Positions 1 to 8,362 of a stretch of 32,925 bases of DNA are shown piece by piece. Every line of letters starts with the position of its first letter. Position 1 is the first letter of the stretch. The notes beneath the pieces are model-generated. The model had not been told where the DNA came from. It made no database searches and saw nothing but the letters and a program-made list of their open reading frames with translations. This stretch comes from Bacteroidetes bacterium HGW-Bacteroidetes-17 (GTDB lineage: Bacteria > Bacteroidota > Bacteroidia > Bacteroidales > GCA-2711565): NCBI GenBank assembly GCA_002840985.1, contig PHDM01000025.1:1-32925 (forward strand), in the 5' to 3' direction. Position numbers and translations under genes: made by a program.

Positions 1-110
1 TGCAAGACGAACAATCCCGACGAAGTCGGAGGGTAATACCCCGCAGCTCTGCTGCGGAATTAGTTTCTCCCGAATTCTCAGGATTTTGGGGTTTCATACC
101 CGTGATTAAG
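1..110. repeat. REP-like double hairpin at left edge
   Basis: Two compact hairpins lie next to each other: CCGAC/GTCGG at 17-29 with a GAA loop, and CCGCAGC/GCTGCGG at 41-57 with a TCT loop, followed by GAATT. The second resembles the hairpin near 8401-8413 and the terminal hairpin of the mosaic repeat near 10200. The element is cut by the window edge, so its full extent is unknown. It lies downstream of the small Cys-rich gene, where it could also act in transcription termination or mRNA 3'-end protection. Confidence 0.55.
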
Positions 111-111
111 A

Positions 112-534
112 TCAATAGGTTGAAATAAAATCAATGGCAAACAACAGCGTTTGTTCCGTTAAATCACTGCAAAGATGCGGAGGATCTGTTAAATTAAAAC
201 CGTTTGGTCTTAGCCGGCTGCAACTCAAACTTCCGAATTTGCTTTCAAAATTTTGGGCATATGATTTGCAAATGTTTTGAATTTCAAGCTTCTCTTTCTG
301 TTGTGAGCGCAAATAAATACCCATAAAAATTAATGCCCCTTCAACCAAACCGCATTGAGCCTGATATTGCCCGGCTCCGTTTAAGCCTGAAGAGCCATCA
401 ATAATCTGAGAGTTTAGTTCAATTTTAAATTTTTCGGACAAAACCAGAAGTGTGGTTTGAGCACAATTCAAATCTTGTTTCCATGCGTATTCTTGTACCC
501 TGTCAGCTACAAATAGCTCAATTGATTGCCCCAT
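112..534 (-). CDS. C_GCAxxG_C_C-type small redox-like protein
   Basis: A 140-residue protein with five cysteines (C24, C61, C89, C105, C122). The N-terminal NCAQTTLL, the glycine-rich stretch before CGLVEGAL, and the two widely spaced C-terminal cysteines match the layout of the C_GCAxxG_C_C family, thought to bind a redox cofactor or metal. The family's exact reaction is unknown. No signal peptide is visible, so it is probably cytoplasmic. The ATG lies two bases past the stop codon of pgk on the same strand, so the two are very likely co-transcribed. The glycine motif is looser than in typical members (GLNGAGQYQAQC rather than a GGGxGG run), so the family call is good but not certain. Confidence 0.7.
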   Translation of the reverse strand: MGQSIELFVADRVQEYAWKQDLNCAQTTLLVLSEKFKIELNSQIIDGSSGLNGAGQYQAQCGLVEGALIFMGIYLRSQQKEKLEIQNICKSYAQNFESKFGSLSCSRLRPNGFNLTDPPHLCSDLTEQTLLFAIDFISTY

Positions 535-536
535 CT

Positions 537-1727
537 TTATTCTTCTATTGCCTGAATTCCGGGTAGGATTTTTCCTTCAATATATTCTAGCATGGCGCCA
601 CCACCGGTAGAAATATAACTTACTTTATTCTTTAAATTGTATTTATTTATAGCAGCCACTGAATCACCGCCACCAATTAACGAGTAAGCTCCTTTTTTAG
701 TAGCTTTTGCAACAGCCAGTGCAATCTCTCTTGTGCCATTTTCAAAATTCGACATTTCGAAAACACCCATGGGCCCATTCCAAAGAATGGTTGTTGAATC
801 CTCAATAATCGATATGTACTTTTTAACAGTTTCCGGGCCAATATCTAAACCCATCCATCCATCCGGAATATCATAAGATGACGAAACAGCGATTTTCGCG
901 TCGTTCGAAAAACCATCTGCAATTACTGCGTCGGTTGGGAGATAGAGATTAACATTTTCATCCTTTGCAAAATTGATGGTATCCACGGCCAATGCAAAAA
1001 GGGATTCTTCAACGAGCGAATTCCCGATATTTCCTCCCAGTGCTTTAATAAACGTGAACATCATTCCTCCTCCAATAATAAGGTTGTCAACCTTATCCAA
1101 AAGATTTGTGATTACCTCAACTTTACCTGAAACTTTGGCACCTCCCAATATTGTAGTAAATGGTCGCCAGGGATCTACCATCACTTTATTGATATTGGAA
1201 ATTTCATCGTTCATGATGTAACCAAACATTTTGTTTTCAGGAAAATATTTGGCAATGATGGCAGTTGAGGCATGAGCGCGGTGTGCTGTTCCAAAAGCAT
1301 CATTAATATAAGCATCTGCCAATGAAGCGAGCTTTTTTGAAAAATCTTCGTCCCCTGCAGTTTCTTCTTTATAAAACCTTAAATTTTCGAGAAGCAACAC
1401 TTCACCGTTTTTCAGGTTTACTGCTTTTTGTTTAGCTTCCTCACCAATACAATCGTTGGCAAATTGTACTTCAAGTTTTAACGCAGACGATAAATACTTT
1501 AACAGATGTTTAAGTGAAAATTTATCTTCAGGGCCACTTTTAGGTCGCCCCAAATGTGACATTAAAATAACAGATCCCCCATCCTTTAAAACCTTTTTTA
1601 TCGTTGGAATTGTAGCATCAATTCTTGAAGTGTCAGTAATTTCAAAATTTTCATCCAAGGGAACATTAAAATCAACCCTGATTAATGCTTTTTTGTTTTT
1701 AAAGTTGAACTGATCAATTGTTTTCAT
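537..1727 (-). CDS. pgk: Phosphoglycerate kinase
   Basis: Cytoplasmic glycolytic enzyme that transfers phosphate between 1,3-bisphosphoglycerate and ADP. The sequence shows the N-terminal [10 protein letters not shown] substrate-binding signature, the SHLGRPK loop, [12 protein letters not shown] in the C-terminal nucleotide domain, and GGGDSVAAI near the end. At 396 residues it has the normal family length. I chose the ATG at 1727 (MKTIDQF) because the longer frame begins with TTG and adds only seven unrelated residues. It is followed two bases later by the Cys-rich protein gene on the same strand. It is divergent from the aminotransferase gene, sharing a short intergenic region with promoter-like elements on both strands. 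Nothing looks damaged. Confidence 0.97.
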   Translation of the reverse strand: MKTIDQFNFKNKKALIRVDFNVPLDENFEITDTSRIDATIPTIKKVLKDGGSVILMSHLGRPKSGPEDKFSLKHLLKYLSSALKLEVQFANDCIGEEAKQKAVNLKNGEVLLLENLRFYKEETAGDEDFSKKLASLADAYINDAFGTAHRAHASTAIIAKYFPENKMFGYIMNDEISNINKVMVDPWRPFTTILGGAKVSGKVEVITNLLDKVDNLIIGGGMMFTFIKALGGNIGNSLVEESLFALAVDTINFAKDENVNLYLPTDAVIADGFSNDAKIAVSSSYDIPDGWMGLDIGPETVKKYISIIEDSTTILWNGPMGVFEMSNFENGTREIALAVAKATKKGAYSLIGGGDSVAAINKYNLKNKVSYISTGGGAMLEYIEGKILPGIQAIEE

Positions 1728-1755
1728 CCGTTTATTTTTAGGTGTCAATGGAATT

Positions 1756-1763
1756 CAAAAATA
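1756..1763 (-). promoter_or_regulatory. Putative -7 element for pgk
   Basis: On the minus strand this reads TATTTTTG, matching the Bacteroidota -7 consensus TAnnTTTG, about 29 bases before the pgk ATG. No clear -33 TTTG is found at the spacing seen upstream of ppa and topA, so the call rests on one element. Confidence 0.4.
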
Positions 1764-1783
1764 CAATTTCTGTTTAAATTAAT

Positions 1784-1791
1784 TAAATTTG
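1784..1791 (+). promoter_or_regulatory. Putative -7 element for aminotransferase gene
   Basis: TAAATTTG fits the TAnnTTTG consensus and lies 18 bases before the ATG at 1810. This is part of why the ATG is preferred over the upstream in-frame TTG at 1789, which would overlap the element. The -33 box is not clear. Confidence 0.35.
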
Positions 1792-1809
1792 CTTTTAAAT
1801 AATATATTA

Positions 1810-2967
1810 ATGTTAGATTTTGAAGGAAGGTTGAGTACAAAATTGCCCAATGTTGGGACATCCATCTTTGCAGTAATGAGTAAAATGGCAAATGAGCATC
1901 ATGCAATTAATTTGTCTCAAGGTTTTCCTGATTTTCCTGTTTCTGCTGAACTGATTGAGCTGATTCATCATTACATGAAGCAGGGGTACAATCAGTATGC
2001 TCCTATGCCGGGCGTTCAGGCACTTAGGGCGCAGATTGTGAAAAAGGTTAAAGATACCTATGGAGCAGAATACAATGCCGATTCTGAAATTACGGTTACG
2101 GCCGGAGCCACACAGGCAATTTATACGGCCATTTCTGCCATTATAAGTGAAGAAGATGAAGCGATTATTTTTGAACCAGCTTATGATAGCTATGCCCCAT
2201 CAATTCGATTGAATGGAGGAACTGTAAAATATGCCAGGCTTCGTTTGCCGGATTATTCAATAGATTGGGTCGAATTACCCCGACTAATCACTCATCGAAC
2301 TAAATTGATAATCATTAATACACCGCACAATCCCACCGGAAGTGTATTAAAATCTTCCGATATTTTACAATTGGAAGCTTTGACTAAAAACACGGATATT
2401 ATTGTAATAAGTGATGAGGTATATGAACATCTGATTTTTGACAATTTGCAACATGAAAGTGTTTGTAAATATCCTGAGCTGGCACGCAGAAGTTTTGTCA
2501 TCGCTTCATTTGGGAAAACTTTTCATGCTACGGGTTGGAAAATGGGTTATATTTTGGCACCGGAAAAACTAATGAATGAATTCCGAAAAGTACACCAATT
2601 TAATGTTTTTACAGTGAATACGCCCATTCAATACGCCATCGCCGATTTTATTAGCAAGAAGAAGAACTACAATAAACTTCATTCGTTTTATGAACAAAAA
2701 AGAGATTATTTTGCAGATAAAATCAGGACTTCACGTTTCCGGATCGTTCCTTGTTTTGGAACTTATTTTCAGTTGTTGGATTATCGCGATATTTCGGATA
2801 AACCCGAAATGGAATTTGCAGAGGAATTAATTAAAGAATTTGGAATTGCATCAATACCTGTGTCTTCGTTTTATCATGATGGAATGGAATCGAAAAGACT
2901 CAGATTTTGTTTTGCGAAACAAAAAGAAACATTAAACAAAGCCGCCGAAATTTTATGCAAAATTTAA
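1810..2967 (+). CDS. Methionine aminotransferase (YbdL/KAT-like, PLP-dependent)
   Basis: Class I/II fold-type I aminotransferase, 385 residues. Visible motifs are LSQGFPDFPV (substrate-side loop), the PMPGVQALR region, TAGATQAIY (PLP phosphate binding), NTPHNPTG (Asn/Pro around the cofactor), SDEVYEH, and ASFGKTFHATGWK, where K236 should form the Schiff base. This pattern is typical of the YbdL / kynurenine aminotransferase / glutamine transaminase K group, which transaminates methionine, aromatic amino acids or glutamine. The next gene, an omega-amidase-like nitrilase, overlaps its 3' end by 13 bases. That pairing matches the methionine-salvage logic in which glutamine is the amino donor and the amidase removes its keto product. 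The longer frame from 1789 starts with TTG and is less likely. Confidence 0.9.
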   Translation: MLDFEGRLSTKLPNVGTSIFAVMSKMANEHHAINLSQGFPDFPVSAELIELIHHYMKQGYNQYAPMPGVQALRAQIVKKVKDTYGAEYNADSEITVTAGATQAIYTAISAIISEEDEAIIFEPAYDSYAPSIRLNGGTVKYARLRLPDYSIDWVELPRLITHRTKLIIINTPHNPTGSVLKSSDILQLEALTKNTDIIVISDEVYEHLIFDNLQHESVCKYPELARRSFVIASFGKTFHATGWKMGYILAPEKLMNEFRKVHQFNVFTVNTPIQYAIADFISKKKNYNKLHSFYEQKRDYFADKIRTSRFRIVPCFGTYFQLLDYRDISDKPEMEFAEELIKEFGIASIPVSSFYHDGMESKRLRFCFAKQKETLNKAAEILCKI

Positions 2968-3746
2968 AAATAGCACTGATTCAGTCGGATATTTTATGGG
3001 AAGATATTCAGGGTAATTTAAATCATTTTGATTCCCTTTTAGATCAAATAGGTGAACCGGTCGATTTAATTGTATTACCTGAAGTGTTTAATACCGGATT
3101 TCCTGTTGATCCAGATAGGTTTGCTCAATACATGGATGGTTCAACCATGAAATGGCTGCATAAAAAAGCATCCCAACTTAATTGCAGCATTGTTGGAAGT
3201 ATGCTGCTTAAAAATCAGAATGCCTATTTCAATACTTTGATTTCAATGAAACCGGATGGAACTTTTGATCAATATTCAAAGCGGCATGTTTTTCATTTAG
3301 GGGATGAAGCTGATACGATCAGCCCCGGTAATGAAAGACTGATCATTAATTTGAATAACTGGAAAATCCGTCCATTGATTTGCTATGATTTACGTTTCCC
3401 GGTATGGAGTAAAAATACCTATACCGACGACGAATTTGAATATGATTTATTGATTTATGTAGCCAATTGGCCAGTTTCCAGAAGTTATCCCTGGAAACAA
3501 CTACTTATTGCCCGAGCTATTGAAAATCAGGCCTATGTGATTGGCTTAAATCGGATTGGTATTGATGGAGGTGGAAATAAATATTCGGGAGACTCTTTGC
3601 TTATCGATCCAAAAGGTGAAATTATGCTTTCCCTTAATCCAAAAATTGAAGAAATTGCCATTGTTGAATTATCCCTTGCTTCCTTAACTGAATTAAGACG
3701 AAAATTTAATGTGGGTCCTGACTGGGATAAATTTACGATTGAATAA
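2955..3746 (+). CDS. Omega-amidase (Nit2/YafV-like nitrilase family)
   Basis: Carbon-nitrogen hydrolase, 263 residues from the ATG at 2955. The catalytic triad is visible as E43 (LPEVFNTGF), K109 (YSKRHVF) and C143 (LICYDLRFP). The YSKRHVF and YDLRFPVW contexts are typical of omega-amidases, which hydrolyse alpha-ketoglutaramate or alpha-ketosuccinamate to the dicarboxylic keto acid plus ammonia. The start lies inside the last codons of the preceding aminotransferase gene, so the two are probably translationally coupled. An upstream in-frame start at 2907 would add 16 residues overlapping the aminotransferase frame and is not supported. A mosaic hairpin repeat begins directly after the stop. 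Confidence 0.9.
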   Translation: MQNLKIALIQSDILWEDIQGNLNHFDSLLDQIGEPVDLIVLPEVFNTGFPVDPDRFAQYMDGSTMKWLHKKASQLNCSIVGSMLLKNQNAYFNTLISMKPDGTFDQYSKRHVFHLGDEADTISPGNERLIINLNNWKIRPLICYDLRFPVWSKNTYTDDEFEYDLLIYVANWPVSRSYPWKQLLIARAIENQAYVIGLNRIGIDGGGNKYSGDSLLIDPKGEIMLSLNPKIEEIAIVELSLASLTELRRKFNVGPDWDKFTIE

Positions 3747-3748
3747 AG

Positions 3749-3950
3749 AAAATTCTTAAAGTTGACTATCCCCGTGGCAGAGCCAAGGGGTATTTCGCCA
3801 ACTTTAATTTCAGCAAAAAGCTGAAAACCGAATTTTCATTATTTCACCCCTCTGTCAGTCATTAGACTGACATCCCTGCCTGCGGCAAGGCAGGTCCCCT
3901 GATTTTCAGGGGAAAGTATTAGGAAACCTCGCGGCAAGCCACGAGGAATT
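3749..3950 (+). repeat. Mosaic hairpin repeat, copy 1
   Basis: About 200 bp made of consecutive hairpins: CCCCGTGGC/GCCAAGGGG (3770-3790), GTCAGTC/GACTGAC with a 4-nt loop (3854-3871), CCTGCC/GGCAGG (3875-3894), CCCCT/AGGGG (3896-3912) and CCTCG/CGAGG (3927-3946). The left end AAAATTCTTAAAGTTGA (3749-3765) recurs exactly, inverted, at 10421-10437. Most modules recur there in the same order, but some are exchanged. It fills most of the 334-bp gap between the omega-amidase and trkA and contains no gene. It is probably a non-coding REP/MITE-like family that could also terminate the upstream operon. Confidence 0.8.
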
Positions 3951-4031
3951 GTTTGATTAAAGAAATAATTATATCGTCTGCTTTCCTCTCGATTAAAAAA
4001 TAAAAAGCAGCCTTTTTAATTTATAATTTGC

Positions 4032-4039
4032 TATATTTG
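4032..4039 (+). promoter_or_regulatory. Putative -7 element for trkA
   Basis: TATATTTG matches TAnnTTTG and lies 41 bases before the trkA ATG. The expected -33 position holds a T-run (4013-4017) rather than a clean TTTG. Confidence 0.45.
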
Positions 4040-4080
4040 ATCAGATTGCATTAATTTCGCAGCCGGAAAAAATTATTTTT

Positions 4081-5421
4081 ATGAATATACTTATCGCAGG
4101 AGATGGCGAGGTTGGATTACATTTGGCGAAACAATTAGCCAGTGAAAACCATAACATTACCATAGTTGATCCCAACGAAGAATTATTAAAAATGGTTGAA
4201 TCGCATACTGATCTGATGACCATTACGGGTGATTCTACTTCTATTGCTGTGTTAAAAAGTGCCAATATTCACAAAACAGATTTACTCATTTCAGTTGTCC
4301 ATAATGAACAAATAAATATCATTACGGCCATTCTGGGCAAAAAACTGGGTGCCAAAAAAACCATTGCCAGAGTCAATAGTTTGGAAAATTTAAGCGAAGA
4401 AAATAAACAGATTTATGAAAGCTTGGGTATTGATGCCATGGTTTGTCCCGAAGAAATTGCGGCTCATGAAATAACGAACCTTTTACACCAAACCGAAGCG
4501 ATTGAAATTTTTGATTTTACAGACAAAAAACTTTCACTTTTTTTATTAAAATTAGAAAAAAATGCGCCTGTTATCAATAAAACCTTAAATCAAATTGCCC
4601 AGGAAAATACCCATCTTCAGTTTAGGGCTGTTGCCATTCACCGTAACGGACAAACAATAATTCCAAAAGGTGATGATAAATTCATAACCAACGATTTAAC
4701 CTATATAATAACTAAACCAGAGGGCATCGAGGGTTTGATGGCTCTAAGTGGAAAAGCGCATATTGAGATCAAAAACATCATGGTTGTTGGCGGAGGAAGG
4801 GTTGGACGAACTGCCTGTAAGCAATTGGAAAAAGAAATAAATATTAAATTGTTTGAAGTTGATAAAGAAAAATGTTTAAGCCTTACGGATTATTTGGAAG
4901 ATACTTTGGTTATTCATGGAGATGCGCGTGACATTCAACTTCTGGAAGAAGAAGACATTCGTGGAGTTGATGCTTTTATTGCAGTAACCAATAATTCGGA
5001 AACAAATATCCTTACCTGTTTACATGCACGAAAATTCGGGGTTAAAAAAACCATAGCATTGGTCGAAAACATTGATTATATCGACATTTCTCAAAACATC
5101 GGTATTGATACTATTATTAACAAAAAACTTATAACAGCAAGTTATATTGTTCGGTTTACGATGGGTTCTGAAGTTGCTTCACTGAAGTGCTTAAGTGGAG
5201 TTGATGCCGAGGTAATTGAACTTGTTGCCAAACCTTCTTCAGCGATAACCAAAAATCAAATTAAAAACCTAAATGTTCCTGATGGAGCATTAATAGGTGG
5301 AATTTATAGAGGAAACGAAAGTTTTATTGCCATAGGTAATTCTCAAATTGAAGCAGGCGATCGGGTTGTTGTTTTTTGTTTGCCTCATGCCATCAGCAAA
5401 GTGGATAAACTTTTTAACTGA
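4081..5421 (+). CDS. trkA: Trk potassium uptake regulator TrkA
   Basis: A 446-residue peripheral membrane protein that binds NAD(H)/ATP and gates the TrkH/KtrB potassium channel. It has two tandem RCK units. The first opens with a dinucleotide motif (ILIAGDGEVGLHLA, residues 3-16) and the acidic VDPNEE after beta-2. The second begins near residue 234 with VVGGGRVGR and FEVDKEK. Each is followed by a TrkA-C-like lobe. The length is normal for the two-domain TrkA found with Trk systems. The gene appears intact and starts at a clear ATG. The channel gene expected next, trkH, follows after 50 bases but is broken, so this TrkA may have no local partner. Confidence 0.95.
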   Translation: MNILIAGDGEVGLHLAKQLASENHNITIVDPNEELLKMVESHTDLMTITGDSTSIAVLKSANIHKTDLLISVVHNEQINIITAILGKKLGAKKTIARVNSLENLSEENKQIYESLGIDAMVCPEEIAAHEITNLLHQTEAIEIFDFTDKKLSLFLLKLEKNAPVINKTLNQIAQENTHLQFRAVAIHRNGQTIIPKGDDKFITNDLTYIITKPEGIEGLMALSGKAHIEIKNIMVVGGGRVGRTACKQLEKEINIKLFEVDKEKCLSLTDYLEDTLVIHGDARDIQLLEEEDIRGVDAFIAVTNNSETNILTCLHARKFGVKKTIALVENIDYIDISQNIGIDTIINKKLITASYIVRFTMGSEVASLKCLSGVDAEVIELVAKPSSAITKNQIKNLNVPDGALIGGIYRGNESFIAIGNSQIEAGDRVVVFCLPHAISKVDKLFN

Positions 5422-5471
5422 TTTAATTCTAATCCCCAATTTGCATTTTTACTACATAAATAATTTCATGC

Positions 5472-6076
5472 ATGGTTAAAAATGCAGATATAAATTTCAA
5501 ATTAGTTCTAAAGATGATCGGATTTTTACTGATAATTGAAGGGTTTTTTATGTTTTTGGGGATCCTATTTTCTTTATACTATCATGAAACGAGCTATTTG
5601 GCATTACTTTATTCGGGTTTAATTACTTCTGCCGTAGGAGCCATTTTTTTTATTGCTTTCCATAAATATACAAACAACATCATTGGTAAGCGTGAAGGTT
5701 ATCTGATCGTAACTTTTACTTGGATTATTACTTCTTTTTTTGGCACTTTACCTTTTTTATTAAGTGGAGCAATTCCCGGTTTTACAAATGCTTTTTTTGA
5801 AACCATGTCTGGTTTTACAACCACCGGAGCATCTATTTTAAGCGATTTGGTACACTTATCATGTCGGCCTTAGGATTGGATTTTGAATCAGCTGCCGGCT
5901 CTTTTGCTTCCTCTCTTGGCAATATTGGCCCAGGAATTGGTTCGGTAGGCCCGGTCGAAAATTATTCTCATATTCATTTGGCTGGTCAGTGGGTTTTATC
6001 TTTTGTGATGCTTTTGGGTCGTTTGGAATTGTTTACCGTACTCATCATTTTTGCACCTGCATTCTGGAAAAAATAG
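5472..6076 (+). pseudogene. trkH: trkH remnant with internal deletion and frameshift
   Basis: Two pieces of the Trk potassium channel TrkH are joined in different frames. Positions 5472-5855 give the N-terminal part: several membrane helices ending in the first selectivity-filter loop (SGFTTTGAS) and ILSDL. From about 5849, in the +2 frame, the C-terminal part follows: GTLIMSALGLDFESA, the fourth filter loop (GNIGPG), the final helix and the typical ending RLELFTVLIIFAPAFWKK. The first frame runs to a stop at 5871-5873. Together they cover roughly 200 residues, against the usual 480-500, so the central part with filter loops 2 and 3 is missing. No potassium channel can be made from this. The site directly follows trkA, the usual operon order. 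A deletion during cloning or assembly cannot be excluded. Confidence 0.88.
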
Positions 6077-6503
6077 ATCATTTAGAATCAATTTTACATT
6101 AATTCTGCAGAAAAAACATTGAAATACTCGCAGCTAAGTTATTTGCGTTTTAATAAATTAAGGTAATAGGCGTTAGATTTTAGATAAAAAAAGAATCATC
6201 ACTTTTATAAAACTTTGCTTTCGGAACTGCATCAATTTTTTAATTACATTGAGACCAGAAATTCTTCATGTAAAAGAGACATCCGGTTGATTGAAGATTT
6301 TCTGCACCCCTCTTGATTGAAGATTAAATCAAATTTTATTAATCGAGGCAATATTTAAGTACACAAAAACGAAACAATACCAGCAAATTTGAATGTTATT
6401 GTGGAAAAAATGTGAATATATAACAGAGTTAGCGTTCAGCATAACGCAACCTTCTACAGATTCTAAACATCTTGATTGTATTATTAACTGATACAATTAA
6501 CCA
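6077..6503. other. Intergenic region with a gene-tail remnant
   Basis: No gene is supported in this 427-bp AT-rich gap. It holds a remnant of the ABC-ATPase 3' end (6209-6241, listed separately), a 13-bp direct repeat TTGATTGAAGATT at 6287-6299 and 6313-6325, and a small GCGTT/AACGC hairpin at 6432-6447. None of these explains the whole region. Confidence 0.5.
6209..6241 (-). repeat. Direct repeat of the ABC-ATPase gene 3' end
   Basis: The 18-mer AAAACTTTGCTTTCGGAA (6209-6226) is identical to 8452-8469, the last codons and stop of the double ABC ATPase gene. Similarity continues for about 33 bases with five differences. Read on the minus strand it gives DAVPKAKF, against DAIPKAKF in the intact gene, with one synonymous change and one conservative change. 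Upstream of this tail the reading frame has a stop, so it is not a functional gene end. The copy and the intact gene end bracket the small-gene region 6242-8449. Confidence 0.7.
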
Positions 6504-6854
6504 ATGAAACAAATTGCTTTTTTATTGATTCTTTTTTCAACGAGCTTAATAATTAGCTGCGAAAAACAAGATGATGCAAAGGGAAACGATTTTCAATTTG
6601 AAGCAACAGTGCGAAATAAAAGGTTGGATTGTGGTGAAACAATTATAATTGAATTGAAAAATATTAGTGGAAATTCGGAAATTGCTGATGGAATTTATTA
6701 CGCAGACAATTTGGATTCGGAATTCAAAGAACCCGGATTAAAAATCGAACTAAATTGTAGAGAGCATAACAATGATGAAGTGTACGCATGTACAACGATG
6801 GGACCAACATATCCTCATGTGATTGTTATTGACAGCAAAACAGGCCAAGAATAA
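6504..6854 (+). CDS. Small predicted lipoprotein, unknown function
   Basis: A 116-residue protein with a lipoprotein signal peptide: K2, a hydrophobic core, and a lipobox-like LIISC with C19 as the lipidated residue, followed by EKQDD. The mature part is short and acidic, with three more cysteines (C43, C85, C96). I do not recognise a family. The protein probably sits in the outer membrane or periplasm. It stands alone, with more than 340 bases free on either side. It lies in the accessory region bounded by copies of the ABC-ATPase gene end, suggesting acquisition rather than core function. The end (DSKTGQE) may be natural; no frameshifted continuation was recognised. Confidence 0.65.
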   Translation: MKQIAFLLILFSTSLIISCEKQDDAKGNDFQFEATVRNKRLDCGETIIIELKNISGNSEIADGIYYADNLDSEFKEPGLKIELNCREHNNDEVYACTTMGPTYPHVIVIDSKTGQE

Positions 6855-7198
6855 GAAACTCATTTTAGATAACCTGTATTTTGGGATTATGATTTTAAAC
6901 TTTGACAACAATTTGTGATAAATAATTTCTATAAAAAAATGCCGAAACGCTGACAATTCGCTATATTTAATTGCCGTTTCTGTTCTGACAACTTACTTTT
7001 CTTCTCGCAACAACTTCGCTGCGGCTCGACAGGAAAGTTCTCCGCAATCGGCAACTAAAACATAGCGCAAGCGTTGTACATCATGCAAAATGAGGCCTAA
7101 ATGACAAATGTGCTATATTAACCATTGTCTTGGGTAACAAATGAAAAACAAGTGATGAGTCTCAAAACAGAATAATTATCAATTTAATATAAAATATC
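6855..7198. other. Intergenic region, no gene seen
   Basis: A 344-bp gap. An inverted pair TTGCCG (6971-6976) and CGGCAA (7049-7054) encloses a more GC-rich stretch with a short AACTT/AAGTT pair, so a long imperfect hairpin is possible. No ORF or RNA gene is supported, and no clear promoter for the next gene was found. Confidence 0.4.
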
Positions 7199-7591
7199 AT
7201 GGATAAGCTTACTATTACAAAAACAATCATTGCTTTGGAGACAGCGGCTCTTGATGCATGGCACAATGGTAATCCCTCTCCCTATCTCGAACTTTATTCA
7301 AATGACTTCACTTATTTCGATCCTGCACATGAAAGACGGCTTGACGGTTGGGATAAGATTAAAAGGTTCTATAAAAGCATGCGGGGAAAGGTAAAAATGG
7401 ATAAATTCGAAATAATAAATCCCAATGTACAATCAACAGATACAATGGCTGTTCTGACCTACAATCTGCATTCATACTCAGGCGAAACACTCTGGAAAGA
7501 GAACTGTACAGAAGTGTATAGGCTTGAAGAAGATAACGAGTGGAAAATCATTCACAGCCATTGGTCTTTGACTAAACCTTCTATAAATTAA
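7199..7591 (+). CDS. SnoaL-like / DUF4440 (NTF2-fold) protein
   Basis: A 130-residue protein with the NTF2/SnoaL-like cone fold pattern: an N-terminal helix with ALDAWHNGNPSPYLELYSNDFTYFDP, then RRLDGWDKIKRFY, strands with VLTYNLHSY, and the ending WKIIHSHWSLTKP. These match DUF4440/SnoaL-like proteins, many of which act in polyketide or small-molecule metabolism or have no known role. No signal peptide is seen, so it is probably cytoplasmic. The ATG at 7199 has no strong ribosome-binding site. The YdeI-like gene starts 28 bases after the stop and may be co-transcribed. Both are typical of mobile accessory gene content. Confidence 0.8.
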   Translation: MDKLTITKTIIALETAALDAWHNGNPSPYLELYSNDFTYFDPAHERRLDGWDKIKRFYKSMRGKVKMDKFEIINPNVQSTDTMAVLTYNLHSYSGETLWKENCTEVYRLEEDNEWKIIHSHWSLTKPSIN

Positions 7592-7619
7592 TTTCACTTT
7601 CACAACTTTTTGATAGTTT

Positions 7620-8180
7620 ATGGATAAAATATTGACATTCTCTGATAGAAAAACCTTTCGGAAATGGCTTGGCAAGTTTGGGACAGAGAGCGATGGTATA
7701 TGGTTACTCTTTAGTAAAAAAGGGAAATTTGAAACACTCTCTGCTGTTGATGCATTGGAAGAGGCGCTTTGTCACGGATGGATAGACGGACAAATGCAAT
7801 CTATTGACGACAATACTTATAAAAAATATTTTGCGCGACGTATACCTAAAAGCAAATGGTCTATTAAAAACAAAGAGCTGGCACAAACTCTTATGGAAAA
7901 GGGTTTAATGACCCAGCAGGGATTAGAAGCCATAGAACGTGCCAGAAAAAACGGTTTATGGGATAATGCTAAACGTATCCTTATTGACGATGTACAAATA
8001 CAGATGTTTAAGGAAATCATTCAGCCGCATGAGCTTGCTTATGCCAATTTGCAGGCTATGTCGCTTTCCATACAGCATACATATACTGGATTTTATTTTG
8101 ATGCCAAATCTGACAAAACCCGTCAAGCTCGGCTAGAAAAGATTATTGACAGACTTAACAGGAATTTGAAGCCAATGTGA
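7620..8180 (+). CDS. YdeI/OmpD-associated family protein
   Basis: A 186-residue cytoplasmic protein. The pattern LTFSDRKTFRKWL, ESDGIWLLFSKKG, SAVDALEEALCHGWIDGQ, YFARRIPKSKWS and the C-terminal helix pair with KTRQARLEKIIDRL is characteristic of the YdeI family. In enteric bacteria YdeI is linked to OmpD and to resistance against antimicrobial peptides or bacteriocins. Its biochemical activity is not established, so the role here is inferred from family membership only. It follows the SnoaL-like gene closely and is the last gene before the heptamer arrays and the convergent ABC-ATPase gene. Confidence 0.85.
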   Translation: MDKILTFSDRKTFRKWLGKFGTESDGIWLLFSKKGKFETLSAVDALEEALCHGWIDGQMQSIDDNTYKKYFARRIPKSKWSIKNKELAQTLMEKGLMTQQGLEAIERARKNGLWDNAKRILIDDVQIQMFKEIIQPHELAYANLQAMSLSIQHTYTGFYFDAKSDKTRQARLEKIIDRLNRNLKPM

Positions 8181-8298
8181 TGTAAGTAATTTATATAACG
8201 ATATTGAAAAAGGAAAAGAGTTATAAAATGCACAAACACACAATCGTTATTTAGAACCGGACACAAAACAATTTGACATTTTTTTAATCAAAAGAATT

Positions 8299-8319
8299 CC
8301 TCGAATCACAGCTTCGGGG
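8299..8319. repeat. REP-like hairpin
   Basis: CCTCGAA (8299-8305) pairs with TTCGGGG (8313-8319), allowing G-T pairs, and is preceded by GAATT. This is the same end module seen in the mosaic repeat near 10200, where GAATT also adjoins a CGAA/TTCGGGG hairpin. Confidence 0.5.
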
Positions 8320-8362
8320 TAAGAATCCAGAAGAGGGATTAAAATCTCTTCAAAAAAAATTC

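Noticed and set aside
973..1713. Plus-strand reading frames inside pgk
   Set aside because: They are antisense shadows of a clear phosphoglycerate kinase gene with no recognisable motifs of their own.
5861..6076. 71-residue membrane protein as a separate small gene
   Set aside because: Its sequence is the C-terminal end of TrkH, in another frame from the N-terminal part just upstream, so it is part of a broken gene.
6287..6325. 13-bp direct repeat TTGATTGAAGATT, twice, 26 bp apart, as a possible CRISPR or operator
   Set aside because: Only two copies, no regular spacer series and no cas gene; more likely a small local duplication.
6170..6447. Integron attC-like words (GCGTTAGAT at 6170-6178; a GCGTT/AACGC hairpin at 6432-6447) next to small accessory genes
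   Set aside because: GTTRRRY fits one site, but no partner RYYYAAC box at a suitable distance was found and no integron integrase is present. A search with an attC covariance model would decide.
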